This document shows, piece by piece, positions 46,208 to 58,604 of a stretch of DNA of 64,000 nt. The position numbers were made by a program, and so were the translations under genes. The notes beneath the pieces are model-generated. The model saw only the letters and a list, made by a program, of their open reading frames with translations, ran no database searches and was not told where the DNA came from. The stretch's first letter is position 1; each line of letters begins with the position of its first letter. Source of the stretch: Siphonodentalium dalli (lineage: Eukaryota > Mollusca > Scaphopoda > Gadilida > Siphonodentaliidae); contig CP136066.1 in NCBI GenBank assembly GCA_032622095.1, forward strand, positions 131,037,917-131,101,916, given 5' to 3'.

Positions 46208-46347
46208 TATGTAATGAGTGTTTCTCTCATATGATATTTATGAAACGAGTCTAAGAATTTTCAGTTTTCTCGAGCCTCCGGCGAGAGAAAACTGAAAATT
46301 CGTGATGAGTTTCATAAATAACATATGAGAGAAACACGAATTACATA
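46208..46347. repeat. Large hairpin, ~65-bp arms
   Basis: TATGTAAT.AGTGTTTCTCTCATATG.TATTTATGAAAC and AATTTTCAGTTTTCTCG on the left pair with the right arm around GAGCCTCCGGCGAG. Arms are nearly exact near the centre, with a few mismatches and one or two small indels outside. Confidence 0.85.
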
Positions 46348-46871
46348 TTCTATTTATCATATGACACCTATAAATTGAGTATGATGTCCAAAACGCACAC
46401 AAATCACTAAATAGCTATATGACATCGACAGCAAAAGGTTAATGTGACGTCACTTCATTGCACCGGAAGCCCAATTACACCTGGTGAACTAGCAGAAATA
46501 ATATGCACGCGAAGATATAGTGCGCTATTCTGTTCTCAGTTTGTGACATTATATAGTATGTTTATTAGATAAATACGAATTACATATTCTATTTATCGTA
46601 TAACAATGTCCAAAACTATATATTTCAAGATTATAATTGCGAGAATTTCGGCATCGCGTTGATTGACGCGCACGAATTTGACCTGCATTTAGTTAGAGAT
46701 GCGGCTCGGCCCCGGCTGCCATTCAGCCAATCAGAACACACTTTTTTGTCAACAAACCAATCAAATTATCGGCAGGTGATATGAACTAGTAATTGATATG
46801 AAATTGATTTATGACATACTTTCCAACGTAAATAATGATTGAGTCATATGATAAATATATATATATATGTA
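46341..46871. mobile_element. Possible element with inverted ATTTATCATATGAC ends
   Basis: TTACATATTCTATTTATCAT ATGAC at the left is matched, with TA-rich variation, by GTCATATGATAAATATATAT at 46844-46871. An internal direct repeat of GAATTACATATTCTATTTAT C at 46575 shares the same box, as does the edge of the preceding hairpin. No coding capacity. Confidence 0.5.
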
Positions 46872-46874
46872 CTC

Positions 46875-47480
46875 GATCATTTCATCTGCATGTTGATCTA
46901 TAGAATAAGCAAACTAATATATTGAATCATCAATACGCAGTTAATGAGACTGCAGGCATATAAAATCAGATGTATATATAGAATCAACATCATTATTAAT
47001 CTGTCTCCAGTTGATGTATACTTATCTTTCTGGATAACAAAAGACAGAAGGTAGAAGACATAACACATATATATAAATTGATATGATATAACAACTGCGT
47101 TTATGATGCTAGGAATCTATAAATTTATATTTAACAGCACAAATAGTTTCTCTTGCAGAGAAGTGGGTGGAGTAGTGTGACAAATCTCCGATCGGGGCCC
47201 TATTTCATCCGATGCAAGTCCAAGCATCCAAGGACCATTGGACAATGGAGCTTTGGACAAAGGTCACAACCACATCGATAGTACCGTCCACTGGTAATAA
47301 GACTGTATCCATATAAATATTGTCTGTTACCCGAGATCGACTTCCGATATGAACACATCAGCACTAAAGTCTCGCCCTTAACTAGCTGAAACAGACTCAT
47401 ATATATGATTACCTGCAAATATTGATCTTTTAAACAGTTTGATTTTAAAACAAATTATTTAAATATATTTTGTTATTATA
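46875..47480. other. No recognised feature
   Basis: AT-rich with TATATA runs. The 72-residue minus-strand open frame at 47200-47418 shows no recognised domain. Confidence 0.4.
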
Positions 47481-47484
47481 TTTT

Positions 47485-47797
47485 TTCAGATTGAGCTCTG
47501 TTTGAACAACTCTGCTGTTGAACAATCAGACAAAACATACTTGAGTTATGGCATCGGATCTAACATGATCATGTGTGGATGGAAAGTGTTAATCATTGCT
47601 AAACCGATCAACATATCGATACAAAAAAACTATACAGGTGAGGGTTTGTCATCATAAACGTGCACATAACATTTGAACAAGATGCGATAAAAAATACTTG
47701 AGTAATCGCGTCGGATATACGGACAGACGAACGAACGAACGACGGTTGGTTAATCCAGACGTCGGCATTATGTATACCATAGATGGTAATACATAAT
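47485..47797 (+). repeat. B-family 3' end fragment
   Basis: ACTTGAGTTATGGCATCGGA, TGTGGATGGAAAGTGTTAAT, CGATAAAAAATACTTGAGTA, an ACGA/ACGG microsatellite, then GTTGGTTAATCCAGACGTCG and a shortened terminal hairpin TATACCATAGATGGTAATAC. Confidence 0.75.
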
Positions 47798-47934
47798 GAA
47801 AGTGTCAATGACACTGTGGCTCAACTTGGAAATGGAATAATTTCACGTGTTATAGTCAATGGAATGATAAGGAATGCGGACAGTTGAAATGTCCAAGTAA
47901 TACTATATTATCAACATGAAGATATATATATATA

Positions 47935-48530
47935 AACTAAAATCCAATATGGCCACGCGCCACTGGCTCCCATCTCGAATATCAAGATCAATATGAAGTT
48001 TGGTGATGATCGAATGAGTGAAGTGGACTGTACTCTGTAGGGTGTGCCAAAGGATTTATTCATGCAAAGAGTAAAAGTCAAGATGGCTGCCGGCAGCCAT
48101 GTTTTATGGCCAAATGACCCCAAAATGACCCGTTCCTATCTACATGTCAATATTGTCAATATTAGCATCCATGACAAATTTCACGATGATCAGACGAACA
48201 CTCCGGCTAATGGATTGAATTTTGAAATCCAAGATGGCCATTGGCGGCCATATTGTTTTGCCGTATGACGCCAAAATGATTCGGTCCTATCTACATGGCA
48301 ATGCCAATATCCAAGACAAATTTCATAATGATCCGATCAAAGAATCGACTTGTATGTAGCCCGTGCCAAACCATTTAGTCTCATACAAAGAGTAAAATCC
48401 AAGATGGCTGCCGGCGGCCTAGTTTTATGGCCGATTGACCCCAAACTGACTTGTTTCCATCTATGTCAATGTTAACACCCCTGACAAATTTCATGATGAT
48501 CAGACGAACAGTAATATATGGTGTTTCCGT
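47935..48530 (+). repeat. D-family tandem array, ~160-bp period
   Basis: CAAGATGGC boxes followed by CGGC.GCCAT occur near 48078, 48231 and 48402, with a diverged first unit near 47942. Each unit continues ATGACCCCAAAATGA, CCTATCTACATG.CAAT, CATGACAAATTTCA.GATGAT and CAGACGAAC. There is no microsatellite or terminal hairpin at the end, so this array is a core-only fragment. Confidence 0.8.
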
Positions 48531-48559
48531 CATTCTCTTGGATTTAAAATATGAAACTG

Positions 48560-49122
48560 GATTATATATATGTAGCATTACTTTGGTTATCATGTGTTCA
48601 TATCATGACTGAAGAAAGGGTTGATATTTTCAAAACCAATTAAGCAAGACCAATATCTATGCGATCTTCACAGGTGACTGTATTATGATTCATCTTGATG
48701 TGATTATGGCCTGAGAAACCCATTCAGTGTGTTAGTGCCAAATGTACCAGCAGTATTTTTATCTGACAGCCCACATGGGAACTTCAAAACAAGACACCGC
48801 TTATATCTGATGATATGGAATATTGAAATGATTTAAAGTGGGTTCATTAATGAACCTGTTTGAAACAGTAAATTCATGTTTGAAACAGGTATATTTATCT
48901 GACTGTTGGACATTGGACAGGTAATCCATATGGGGTGGCATCCAACATATGAGTTTAACTCATTCTACAATAAATACACATTGACAAGTAGTCAGGTTAA
49001 TGGAAGAATTATAGCAGGAGTTAAATTTTATAACACGTGTGTATGAGATTGGTGGGATCAGTTAAAAAATCTAAATAAATTAATTAATCAATAGAGGAAA
49101 AGTGTGTCAAAAATTCTCCAAT
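48560..49122 (+). repeat. B-family internal fragments
   Basis: GGTTGATATTTTCAAAACCA ATTAA, GTGACTGTATTATGATT and GACAGCCCACATGGGAACTT CAAAACAAGACA follow the order of the B body at 5150-5580, strongly diverged. The next element starts at 49123. Confidence 0.5.
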
Positions 49123-50478
49123 ACAAGACAGTCAATGACTGTGGGATCGCTCACCAGACTGCAAAGATGGAGAAGAATGGGACGCTGATGACTACAAGTC
49201 AGTACTTCTCAAATCACTTTAAAACAAGTAGGTCTAAACAGGGACACAAGTTGATGCTCTTTGTTGAAGAGTGGGAGGGGATATGGGGTGTCCACCTTAA
49301 AATTTCTAACTGCCTAACCCCCTCCCCAATAGATCATTGCCCTTTACCTCCCAACTGGACCAAACTAAATTACAACTGATACTTCAAGATCTCCAACTGT
49401 TGGAAATTTGTCAAAACCTTACTGCAACTACCGGTATGTATCACAATGATTACATGCAATCTATATTCAAGTAACACAAATAATTCATGGCATAGGTAGG
49501 GTGGGTGCGTGGTTGTTAATTACCCAATATCTGCCCCTAGTTGAAGCACATGTAAATCCCAATCTATGACATCCACGGATCTAGTAATTTCAAAGGCTAT
49601 ATTATAGTAGTTGAAGTGAGTTCATGTTCCTTAAAATAAGATACAAAATTAAGGGAAGGGTTTATCAAAATGACACCTCTGATAATTGTTCCTTGAAATT
49701 ATCAGCATAATAACTAAGACACATCATTATAACAAACGAAAAGAATTAATAGCCTATATAAACATAATATTGTTACAATTGCCTGTACAACTGCATAGAC
49801 CACAGCACATGGAATTAATATAATTAAATTGAAATAAATGACACATATATCTGTTATTTGATTATCAAACACTGTCAGATATTACAAGATAAGATAAGAT
49901 CTCATTTCATGCACAGGAGACATTAGAGAGAATGGCAGACAAACAAGCTTTATATTGTTAGTGAAAGAGGGGACTTTTCAAATAACACTGTGGCATTAGG
50001 AATGTGAAAGAACAACATTTGTAACCGGGGTACATGTACTTACTTTGACCCCTCAATTTACATGGGTAGCAATCTCTCTGTTCGTGATTTTTTTCTCCAA
50101 GACACTGGACCGATTATGTTTTCAAAATTTAAATTTAAAATTAAAGATTTAATTTTCATAAAAAAAACAAACAAAAATAATCTTAAAAAAAAAAAACATT
50201 TTTAATGTTTTTTTTTTTTTGTTAAATTGAGCGAGGAGTTAAGTCTGAATTTTTTTTTGAGTTATTCCCCGGCTCCGTTCACATCCAAATATGAACCTAT
50301 TCGGTCCGATGGTATTTGAGAAGTTGTTTTAAAAATTACTTTGCAGGGAAAGTTATGACCTTCGCAACTATTTGACCAAGTGACCTCATTTGAACAAATC
50401 GGAATGTGAGTCACCTAGGGAACATCCACACTGAAAATGAACCCAGCTCCACCGGCGACTTCGTCCCAGGTGAGCTAA
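49123..50478 (+). mobile_element. C-family element, shorter complete copy
   Basis: ACAAGACAGTCAATGACTGT, GGGATCGCTCACCAGACTGC at the 5' end; one core unit near 50330; end GCTCCACCGGCGACTTCGTC CCAGGTGAGCTAA. The microsatellite has been lost between the core and the hairpin. The final CTAA is followed by host T. Confidence 0.75.
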
Positions 50479-50479
50479 T

Positions 50480-51116
50480 ATGTCACTTGAATATTCCATA
50501 CATCATATTGACTACATCATTGGATAGATACAAGTCTGTAAAGAGCAGAAACCAGATACATATGTGGGAGTTGATAAACCCTGTCCAAACACTATGGAAA
50601 TGTGATAAACAACAGACCGCTATTAAAGACATTTAATTACTGCAGTACAGTTGGCATCAGGTTAATAACACATCAAAGTATAGGACTGTACCAGGTTGTA
50701 ATTTGTTTTGATACAATATACAGTATTGACATTTTTTTAAGATAGACTGATCAAATGAAAGATTGAAATTTTTTAAAGATAGAATGATCAAATGAAAGAT
50801 ATCACAAGACCATATGATGTGTGCATAGGGTTATATCATTTCCAATGATATCATATGATGGACTGTACAACAATAACATTTCAAAGGTTTGAGAACAAAG
50901 CTGAGTGTTGCCAAACCAAATTCACCAGCATCGGGCACTACTGCAGTAGGTTACTTATCTCTGTGTATAATAATGTCTTTTTAACAACTTGAGCTACAAC
51001 CGGTACATGAGATAAAGCATGTAGCATTACTCCCATTTGATCGCTTGGATAAATGCATACATGCCAATGGAAAGAAAATAAGTGTTAATATTTTCAAAAG
51101 CAGTCAACCGATCGAT
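50480..51116 (+). repeat. B-family internal fragment
   Basis: ATGAAAGATATCACAAGACC, ATATGATGTGTGCATAGGGT TA and TCATATGATGGA match the B body near 5790-5845. An ATGAAAGAT.G/TTTTTTAAAGATAGA stretch is locally duplicated at 50735-50800. Confidence 0.55.
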
Positions 51117-52590
51117 ACAACAAGACTGGGACTCTGGAGACCACAACAGTCAGAACTTTCCATAATCACTTTAAAAGAAGTAGATCTAAACAGGATATGT
51201 GGCGAGAGAGACTTCATGTATGTAGATTGGTGAACATCCACCTTGAAATTACCAACTGTACACTACTGATCACCCCCTCATCCAGCTCAACAAGTCCCCT
51301 CCCGACCGGGCTCCAGACTCCCAAGTCTTAGGTTGGAATTTCACAACCGACACAAACTTTCTCAATTGTTGGAAATTTCCAATCTCACAAGTGCCTTTTT
51401 ATATATACAAGACAGTCAATGACTGTGGGGTCGCTCACCAGACTGCAAAGACTGATAAGACTGGGACTCTGGAGACCAAAACAGTCTGCACTTTTTATAA
51501 TCACTTTAAAAGAAGTAGATTTAAACAGGATATGTGGCTAGAGAGACTGTAAGTATGTAGATTGGTGAAAATCAACCTTGAAATTGCCAACTGTACACTA
51601 CTGATCACCCCCCCCCTCCGCCTTTTTCTAAAACCATTTAGACATGTTTAAAGCCCAATTATCCATGGACCCAAAACACAATACATGTATGTCAGACCAA
51701 TCAGTCAGGTGGTTCCAAGGTAGATGTTTTATAAATTTGGTATTTCAATGATTTTATTAGACACAAAAGTGTTAACTCCCCATAGCCTGCCATTTCTTGA
51801 CAGGTTGACCTCATTGTAACAAATCTGAATCTCAGTCACTAAAGGATCCTCCTGATTCCTCCATACTATATGTAAACTAAATAGTCCAAACTCTCTTGAG
51901 AAGACATTTTAAGAATTACTATAGAGACATATAGTTATGTCCCTGGTCCCACCATATTTAACCTGGTGACCCCATCTGAATAAATTAGAATCCCAGACAC
52001 CAAAGAACCCTTCATACATATCATAAATATCAGTAAAATAGACCTGATAGTCCTTGTGAAGGCAGCATATTAAGAGGGAAACTGTCCTACGCTTGGTCCC
52101 TATTTGATCAGGTGACCCCATTTAAAAAAATCTGAATTGCAGTCAAGGAAGAACATTCCATTCTATTAAAGCCAAATAGGTCTTGCAAACATATTTTAAG
52201 AATTACTCTGCCCTTATTTGACTTTGTGATCCCATTTTCACAAATCTGATAAGGATAAGATTTAAGTTCCCCAGTTGAAGTTGGTGATATTCACCCATTG
52301 GGCACCTCATTTATGAATTTTATCTTCTGCAAATTAGGGGATATAGAAACTTCCTAGAAGGGAAATTTAACTAACAGCAATGTAAATTTGATACTATAGA
52401 TACTTCCCGGAAGATGAGGCCTAAGCAGAATGAGGTCTCCAGAGGGTGAATTTGGTGATGCTAGCCCAATGTGCGGGATAGCATCACAAAAACAGTGTCT
52501 GTTTCCTACATTGTGTATGCCTGGCCTCAAGCAACACAATGTATTATACAATCAAGCCTTGAAATAGTGTGAAAGTGTGTCTGTCATTTG

Positions 52591-52682
52591 CAGACTGAGG
52601 TCCCCAGAGGGTGAATTTAGTGATGCTATCCTGCACAGCGGGCTAGCATCACCAAATTCACCATCTGGGGACCTCATTCTGC
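52591..52682. repeat. Fold-back unit 1 in C element
   Basis: CAGACTGAGGTCCCCAGAGG GTGAATTTAGTGATGCTA pairs with TAGCATCACCAAATTCACCA TCTGGGGACCTCATTCTG around TCCTGCACAGCGGGC. Confidence 0.85.
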
Positions 52683-52882
52683 TAGGGACCCCAACTGCTA
52701 TGGCAGCCCTAGGATAAGATTGAAGTTTCCCAGTTGAAGTTGGTGATGTTCACCCATTGGGCACCTGAATTATGAATTTATCTTCTGCAAATTAGGGCAT
52801 ATAGAAACTTCCTAGAACGGAAATGTAACTAACAACAATGTTAATTTGATACTATAGATACTTCCCAGAAGATGAGGCCTAA

Positions 52883-52975
52883 GCAGAATGAGGTCTCCAG
52901 AGTGTGAATTTGGTGATGCTAGGCCGCTGTGTGGGATACCATCACTAAATTCACCATCTGGGGACCTCATTCTGC
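52883..52975. repeat. Fold-back unit 2 in C element
   Basis: GCAGAATGAGGTCTCCAGAG TGTGAATTTGGTGATG pairs with CATCACTAAATTCACCATCT GGGGACCTCATTCTGC. Same unit as 52591 with mismatches. Confidence 0.85.
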
Positions 52976-54394
52976 AAATGACATTAGTCCTGATATGAAC
53001 AATACATGAGAGATTGGGAATTAATATTCTTCTAGCAGATCTGCAGGAATGTTTATAAACATATCAAGATTGACATGATTGTGTCGGCATATGTAAACAA
53101 CAAGGGTGCTTCATTGATAACACCATTAATCTCATTTAATTTATGAATGACATGAATACACTCCCTGGGGACTCTGCCTATAGCTACAGAAGAGTTGCCT
53201 TGTAATGGGAATGCACAGATACTAGTATTAAAAGAAATTTACTGAACATTTCTGTACATCTGTCTGTTCATCTTTTCTCCCAAACCCCTGATTTCAGAGG
53301 TACCTACTCTACCTACCCCCCCCCCCCCCCCCCCACCCGAAGATGTAATGTCACAAGTTCTTCAAAATTTTAATTAAATGTTTTTTAATTTATTTAAATA
53401 AAAAATACTTTATTTACCTGTGAGTTAGGAGATGATATAGGGTGGAATGCTGTTGGTTGGGGCAGGGTGGGGTTCTGGGTCATGTGGAGGGGGGTGATAA
53501 TTTGTTTTGTATGTTATATTGATCAAGGAGTTTCTGAATTTTTTATTATTTTTTGGGGAATTATGGCCCTGGCTCCACCCCTATTTGACCCAGTGACCCC
53601 ATTTGAACAAATCTGAACCCCAGTCATTCAATGACCCCACATACCAAATATAAACTAAATCGGCATAATGGTTCTTGACAAGAATTCGTTATAAGAATTA
53701 CCAACGAGGAATATAGTTATGGCCCTGGTTTCACAACAGTTTGACACAGTGACCTCATTTGAACAAATCTGAATGACAGTCACCTAGGGAACATCCACAC
53801 CAAATATGATCAAAATGCAAAAATGTAATTTTTTGGTTTTTAGAGTTATGTCCCTGGCTCTGCCCCTAATTGACCCAGTGACCCAATTTGAACAAATCTG
53901 ATTCCCAGTCACCCAAGGTGCCTCAGTACCAAATATAAGCTAAATCGCCCAATATTTTTGTAGAAGAAGTCATTGTAAGAATTACTATGAGTTATGGCCC
54001 TGGTTTCTCAACTAATTGACCGGGTGACCTCATTTGAACAAATCTGAACACCAGTCACCCAAGGACCCTCCATACCAAATATTAGCTAAATCGGCACAAT
54101 GGTTATGGACAAGAAGTTGTTGTAAGAATTACTGTGGAGGAATAGAGTTATGGCCCTGGTTTCACAACTATTTGACCCAGTGACCTCATTTGAACAAATG
54201 TGAATGAGAGTCACCTAGGGAACATCCACACCAAATATGAACCAATTCGGTATGATGGTTTCAGAGGAGAAGATGTTTTTTAAAAAGTTGACGGACGGAC
54301 AGACGGACAGACGGACAGACGGACGGACGGACGGACGACGGACGAGGAGTGATGACTATAGCTCCACCGGAGACTTCGTCTCAGGTGAGCTAAA

Positions 54395-55260
54395 AACCAT
54401 TTAGACATGTTTGAAGCCCAATTATCCATGGACCCAAAATACCAGACATGTACGTCAGATTAATCAGTCAGGTGGTTCTAAGGTAGATGTTTTAATGAAT
54501 TTGGTATTTAAATGATTTTATTAGACACAAAAGTGTTAACTCCCCATAGCCCCGCCATTTCTTGACAGGTTGACCTCATTTTAACAAATCTGAATCTCAG
54601 TCACTAAATGATCCTCCATACTATATATAAGCTAAATAGTCCAACCTCTCTTGAGAAGACATTTTAAGAATTACTATAGAGACATATAGTTATGTCCCTG
54701 GTCCCACCCTATTTAATCTGGTGATCCCATCTGAATAAATTTGAATCACAGACACCAAAGAACCCTTCATACTAATACTAAATATCAGTAAAATAGACCT
54801 GATAGTCATTTGTGAAGGAAGCATATTAAGAGGGAAACTGTCCTTAGCTTGGCCCTTCTTAAACCAGGTGACCCTATTTGTTAAAATCTGAATTGCAGTC
54901 AAACAAGAACATTCCATGCTAAATGAGCCAACTATTTCTTGCAAACATATTTTAAGAATTACTATGTGGTGAAATAGTTATGTCTCGGCTCTGCCCTTAT
55001 TTGACTTTGTGATCCCATTTTCACAAATCAAGGTAATTTCATACCAAATATAAGCAAAATAGGCCATTTGATTCTTGCATAGTCTGCATAGAAGACATAT
55101 CATGAATTACTATGGAGAGAAAGAGTGATGCACCTACTTGACCGGGTGACCTTGATTGAAAACAATCACAACAGGAGCCTCAATATTAAATACCATGAGC
55201 TAAATAGAGCTGGTGGTTCTTTCAAGGAACACTTTTCAAGTTCGCCAAATATGTTCTAGT
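54395..55260 (+). repeat. C-family core repeats continuing past the nested copy
   Basis: ACCATTTAGACATGTTTGAA immediately after the preceding terminus is the C internal sequence, so the preceding element inserted into another C copy. Core units with GAATTGCAGTCAA, TTATGTC.CTGGTCCCACCC and GACTTTGTGATCCCATTTTC follow. Confidence 0.65.
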
Positions 55261-55327
55261 GAAGCGGTGGATGTGTGAGTGTAAATGTCCTGCTGAACAA
55301 GCCTGCAAATAGCGTGTCTGTCATTTG

Positions 55328-55419
55328 CAGAATGAGGTCCCCAGAGGGTGAATTTAGTGACGTTATCCGGCATAGCGGGCTAGCATCACTAAATTCACCA
55401 TCTGGGAACCTCATTCTGC
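55328..55419. repeat. Fold-back unit 3 in C element
   Basis: GCAGAATGAGGTCCCCAGAG GGTGAATTTAGTGA pairs with TCACTAAATTCACCATCTGG GAACCTCATTCTGC. The loop contains GGCATAGCGGGC. Confidence 0.85.
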
Positions 55420-55623
55420 TAAGGCCATCAACTGCTATGGCAGACCTAGGATCAGATTGTAAAAGTTCCCCAGTTGAAGTTCGTGATGTTCACCCATTGG
55501 GCACCTCAATTATGAATTTTATCTTCTGCAAATTAGGGGATATAGAAACTTCCTAGAAGGGAAATGTAAATAACAACAATATTAATTTGATACAAGAGAT
55601 ACTTCCCGGAAGATGAGGCCTAA

Positions 55624-55723
55624 GCAGAATGAGGTCTCCAGACTCCAGAGGGTGAATTTGGTGATGCTAGCCCGCTATGCGGGATAGCATCACTAAATTC
55701 ACTCTCTGGGGACCTTATTTTGC
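55624..55723. repeat. Fold-back unit 4 in C element
   Basis: GCAGAATGAGGTCTCCAGAC with an 8-base internal duplication (CTCCAGA) pairs with TCACTCTCTGGGGACCTTATTTTGC-type sequence. The loop has CCCGCTATGCGGG, a small perfect hairpin of its own. Confidence 0.8.
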
Positions 55724-55739
55724 AAATGACAGACATGTT

Positions 55740-57635
55740 ATTTGCAGGCTTGCTGTTGAAATATTTGAACAATACATATGATATATTGTTGGATGTAATT
55801 GGGATTAATGACCTCTAGCACATGGCCAGAGAATGTTTATACATATGTCAGATTTAACTTGACATGCATTGGCTTACATACAGTTGGAACCAAAAGTAAT
55901 ATTTCTTATTAATGATTCGCTGTCAAATATTTGAGTAAATATCATTTTTACCACCAACAAATAGCAGCATTGTATCACTTATATTCAGCAGCCCAGTTGT
56001 CAAGACTAATTAATTATCTTGTCAGTGACAAATGTACTGCACAATACTGCCTCTTTAAACATGGGCATGTCTACTCTAATTACTTTTAAATTACCACAGC
56101 TGTGCTGTGTGGAGATCTCAATTATAATATAGCCATGTAGTCAATATCATTTAATGACAGGGACCTGACTACAGTGGGTGCAGGGGTTACAACTAGCATG
56201 GGATAGCTCATGTGCATATGCAAAGAGTTAATAATTTCTCAACTGGAATACAGAGTAATGACAGTTTGACAGATACATAAACACATCTGCAAGGCTCCAA
56301 TTGTATCAGGTGTCAGGTAGCTATATCATCTCATTCAATAACACAGTGGGTGCTCAGTGGAGTCATCTCTTAAAAACGTTCATACTGCTTGACAAACAGA
56401 TGAGTTATAAAGGGCCATAACTCTGTTAAAATATATCGGATCAAACACATATTCGAACTTGATCTGTATTTAGGGGTCAGAAATTCATATACCATATTTG
56501 GTGTCGATCAGATGAAAAATGTTTGAGTCATCCTGGCTTGGATGAATTCTATTTAAAAACAAGAGTGGAAAGGGTTAAATAAACAATACCAAAATCCATA
56601 CAGATGAAGAACGTGCTAAGAAAGACCTAGGTAAGAAATATGAGGCAGATTAGAAGAAAAAAATTTGACTTAGATGCATCAGATAGCATTTGTGTGCAGG
56701 GTTAATTATTTTCTAAACTGATTAACCAATCGATACCAAAAACTATACAGGTGAGGGGTGTGTCATTATCAAATATGAACACAATCGGACAAAAAATACT
56801 TAGGTTACAGTATTGGATAGCTCATGCCTATGTGTGGATTTTTGTTTTTAGAGTTATGTACCTGGCTCTGCCCCTATTTGACCCAATGACCCAATTTGAA
56901 CAAATCTGAACCCCAATCAGACAATGAGCCTCCATACCAAATATAAGCTAAATCGGTTCAATGGTTCAAAAGAAGAAGTCATTCTAAGAATTACTATGGA
57001 GGAATAGAGTTATGGCCCTGGTTTCTCAACTAATTAACCTGATGACCTCATTTGAACAAATCTGAATTAGAGTCACCTAGGGAACATCCACACCAAATAT
57101 GAACCCATTCAGCTTAATAGTTCAGGAATAGAAGTCGTTGTAAGAATGACTATGGAGGAATAGAGTTATGGCCCTGCTTTCGCAACAATTTCACCCAATA
57201 ACCTCATTTGAACAAATCTGAATGTGATTCACCTAGGGAACATCCACACCAAATATGAACCCGTTACGTCTTACGGTTCTGGAGGAGAAGATGATTCTGG
57301 ACGGACGGACAGACGGACAGGCAGACGGACGGACGGACGGACGACGAGTGATGACTATAGCTCCACCGGAGACTTCGTCTCAGGTGAGCTAAAAACTATA
57401 CAGGTGACGGGTGTGTCATCATAAACATACAGACACGATTTGAACACGATCCGATAAAAAAAAATACTTCAGATATCGCGTCGGATAGCAAGTGTCTACG
57501 GACAGACAGATCGACAAACATACTGTTAGACAGACGGACGGACGGACTGACAGACAGACGGACGGACGAACGACGGGTGGTTGATCCGGACATCAGCATT
57601 ATGTGTACCATACATGGTACGTGTACACATAAAAA
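55740..57635 (+). mobile_element. B-family element lacking its 5' end, with a C insertion
   Basis: From 56400 it follows B order: GGGCCATAACTCTGTTAAAA, AAAAACAAGAGTGGAAAGGG, GAACGTGCTAAGAAAGACCT, CCAATCGATACCAAAAACTA. A C fragment occupies 56838-57391. B then resumes at AACTATACAGGTGACGGGTG and ends GGTTGATCCGGACATCAGCA with hairpin TGTGTACCATACATGGTACG and TGTACACATAAAAA. The 5' motif is absent; 55740-56390 is weakly B-like. Confidence 0.65.
56838..57391 (+). repeat. C-family 3' half inserted in a B element
   Basis: Core units at 56850, 57008 and 57165 (TTATG.CCCTGG boxes), the ACGG microsatellite and full terminal hairpin CCACCGGAGACTTCGTCTCA GGTGAGCTAAAAA. It starts within a core unit (TTTTTAGAGTTATG), so it is 5'-incomplete. 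Confidence 0.75.
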
Positions 57636-57866
57636 TCGGATCAAACCCATAATTGATCTCGATCTGCATTTTGGGCTCAGAAACTCACATATAAAAATTT
57701 GGTTCCGATCAGAAAACAACTGACGGTTTTTGAGTTATCGCAGCATGCGTAAAGTGTCTATGGAGAGACCGACGTACAACCTGACATACAGGCGGCGGAC
57801 GGGTGACGAGTGGTCAATACGGACGTCGACACTATGTGTACCATGCATGGGTATGCACATAAAAAC
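57636..57866 (+). repeat. A-family 3' tail following a B terminus
   Basis: ATCGGATCAAACCCATAATT, TTTTGGGCTCAGAAACTCAC, GGTTCCGATCAGAAAA, GCGTAAAGTGTCTATGG, a GGCGGCGGACGGGTGACGAG tail and a shortened hairpin GTACCATGCATGGGTATGC. It shows a B element sitting inside an A element. Confidence 0.7.
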
Positions 57867-57869
57867 AGA

Positions 57870-58600
57870 TAAACGTTCTTGTTATTTTCATTATTCATTA
57901 TTCTCCAAATAACGAGATTATATACCAATGTCAGAACCGTTGTTATGCAAACATCACTGTTATATATTACAGCTACATTCCCGGTCAAAGTTCAATTAGT
58001 CCCAACACACCAAAGTCCAATCAAAACGCGTCGGTAAACACTGGAAAAGTTCAAATAACAAACAAATATTAAGAAAAGGTTTTAGACTATAATATTGTAA
58101 TTACTTGCGCGATTGCGATGTTTGTTTACAAAATTCCCTGTAACAGCAATGTTTACATAACAGATATTTCAACATGCGAAATATCGTTATTGGTGGATTA
58201 TTTATAGTAAAAATAAGAAATATAAAGTCGATATATTTTCTCATGTTCTCCTTGGTGATGACGATCTACAGACTTGTATAACTTCTCACATCTATACCAC
58301 TTACGTCTATGTTAACATAATTATATAATTAACACCCTGTATTTTAATACTCATTGATGATAGTAAATTTGAATAATGTTTTTATGAACTTGTTCCTTTT
58401 GGGGTAGAAAATACTGTGCTAACATTGGCACAATCGAAACAAGAGGTACGCTGTCGCGTGGCATTTGCCCCCGACGGTAGCAATTCGGATTAAGCATGGA
58501 CGAAACTGCGGATATCCGAGGAAGTCTATATGACCATTCCAAAAGAAGTTCGTACTAGAAATTCCGGAAACCCAAAAACAAGCGATCCGGAAACCCCAAA
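57870..58600. other. No supported gene
   Basis: AT-rich. Minus-strand open frames near 58351-58610 overlap in two frames and show no recognised family. Confidence 0.4.
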
Positions 58601-58604
58601 AAAC

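Larger units (their letters stand above)
51117..54394 (+). mobile_element. C-family elements in tandem or nested, with fold-back modules
   Basis: A first C copy enters at 51117 without its first ~50 bases (AACAAGACTGGGACTCTGGA). A second begins in full at 51407 (ACAAGACAGTCAATGACTGT). The body includes ACCATTTAGACATGTTTAAA, core units at 51780-52200, fold-back modules at 52250-52980, a poly-C run at 53316 and five core units starting at 53561, 53717, 53846, 53992 and 54148. An ACGG microsatellite and the terminal hairpin end it at 54394. It is the richest C copy in the window; the extra fold-back modules may be insertions. Confidence 0.7.
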
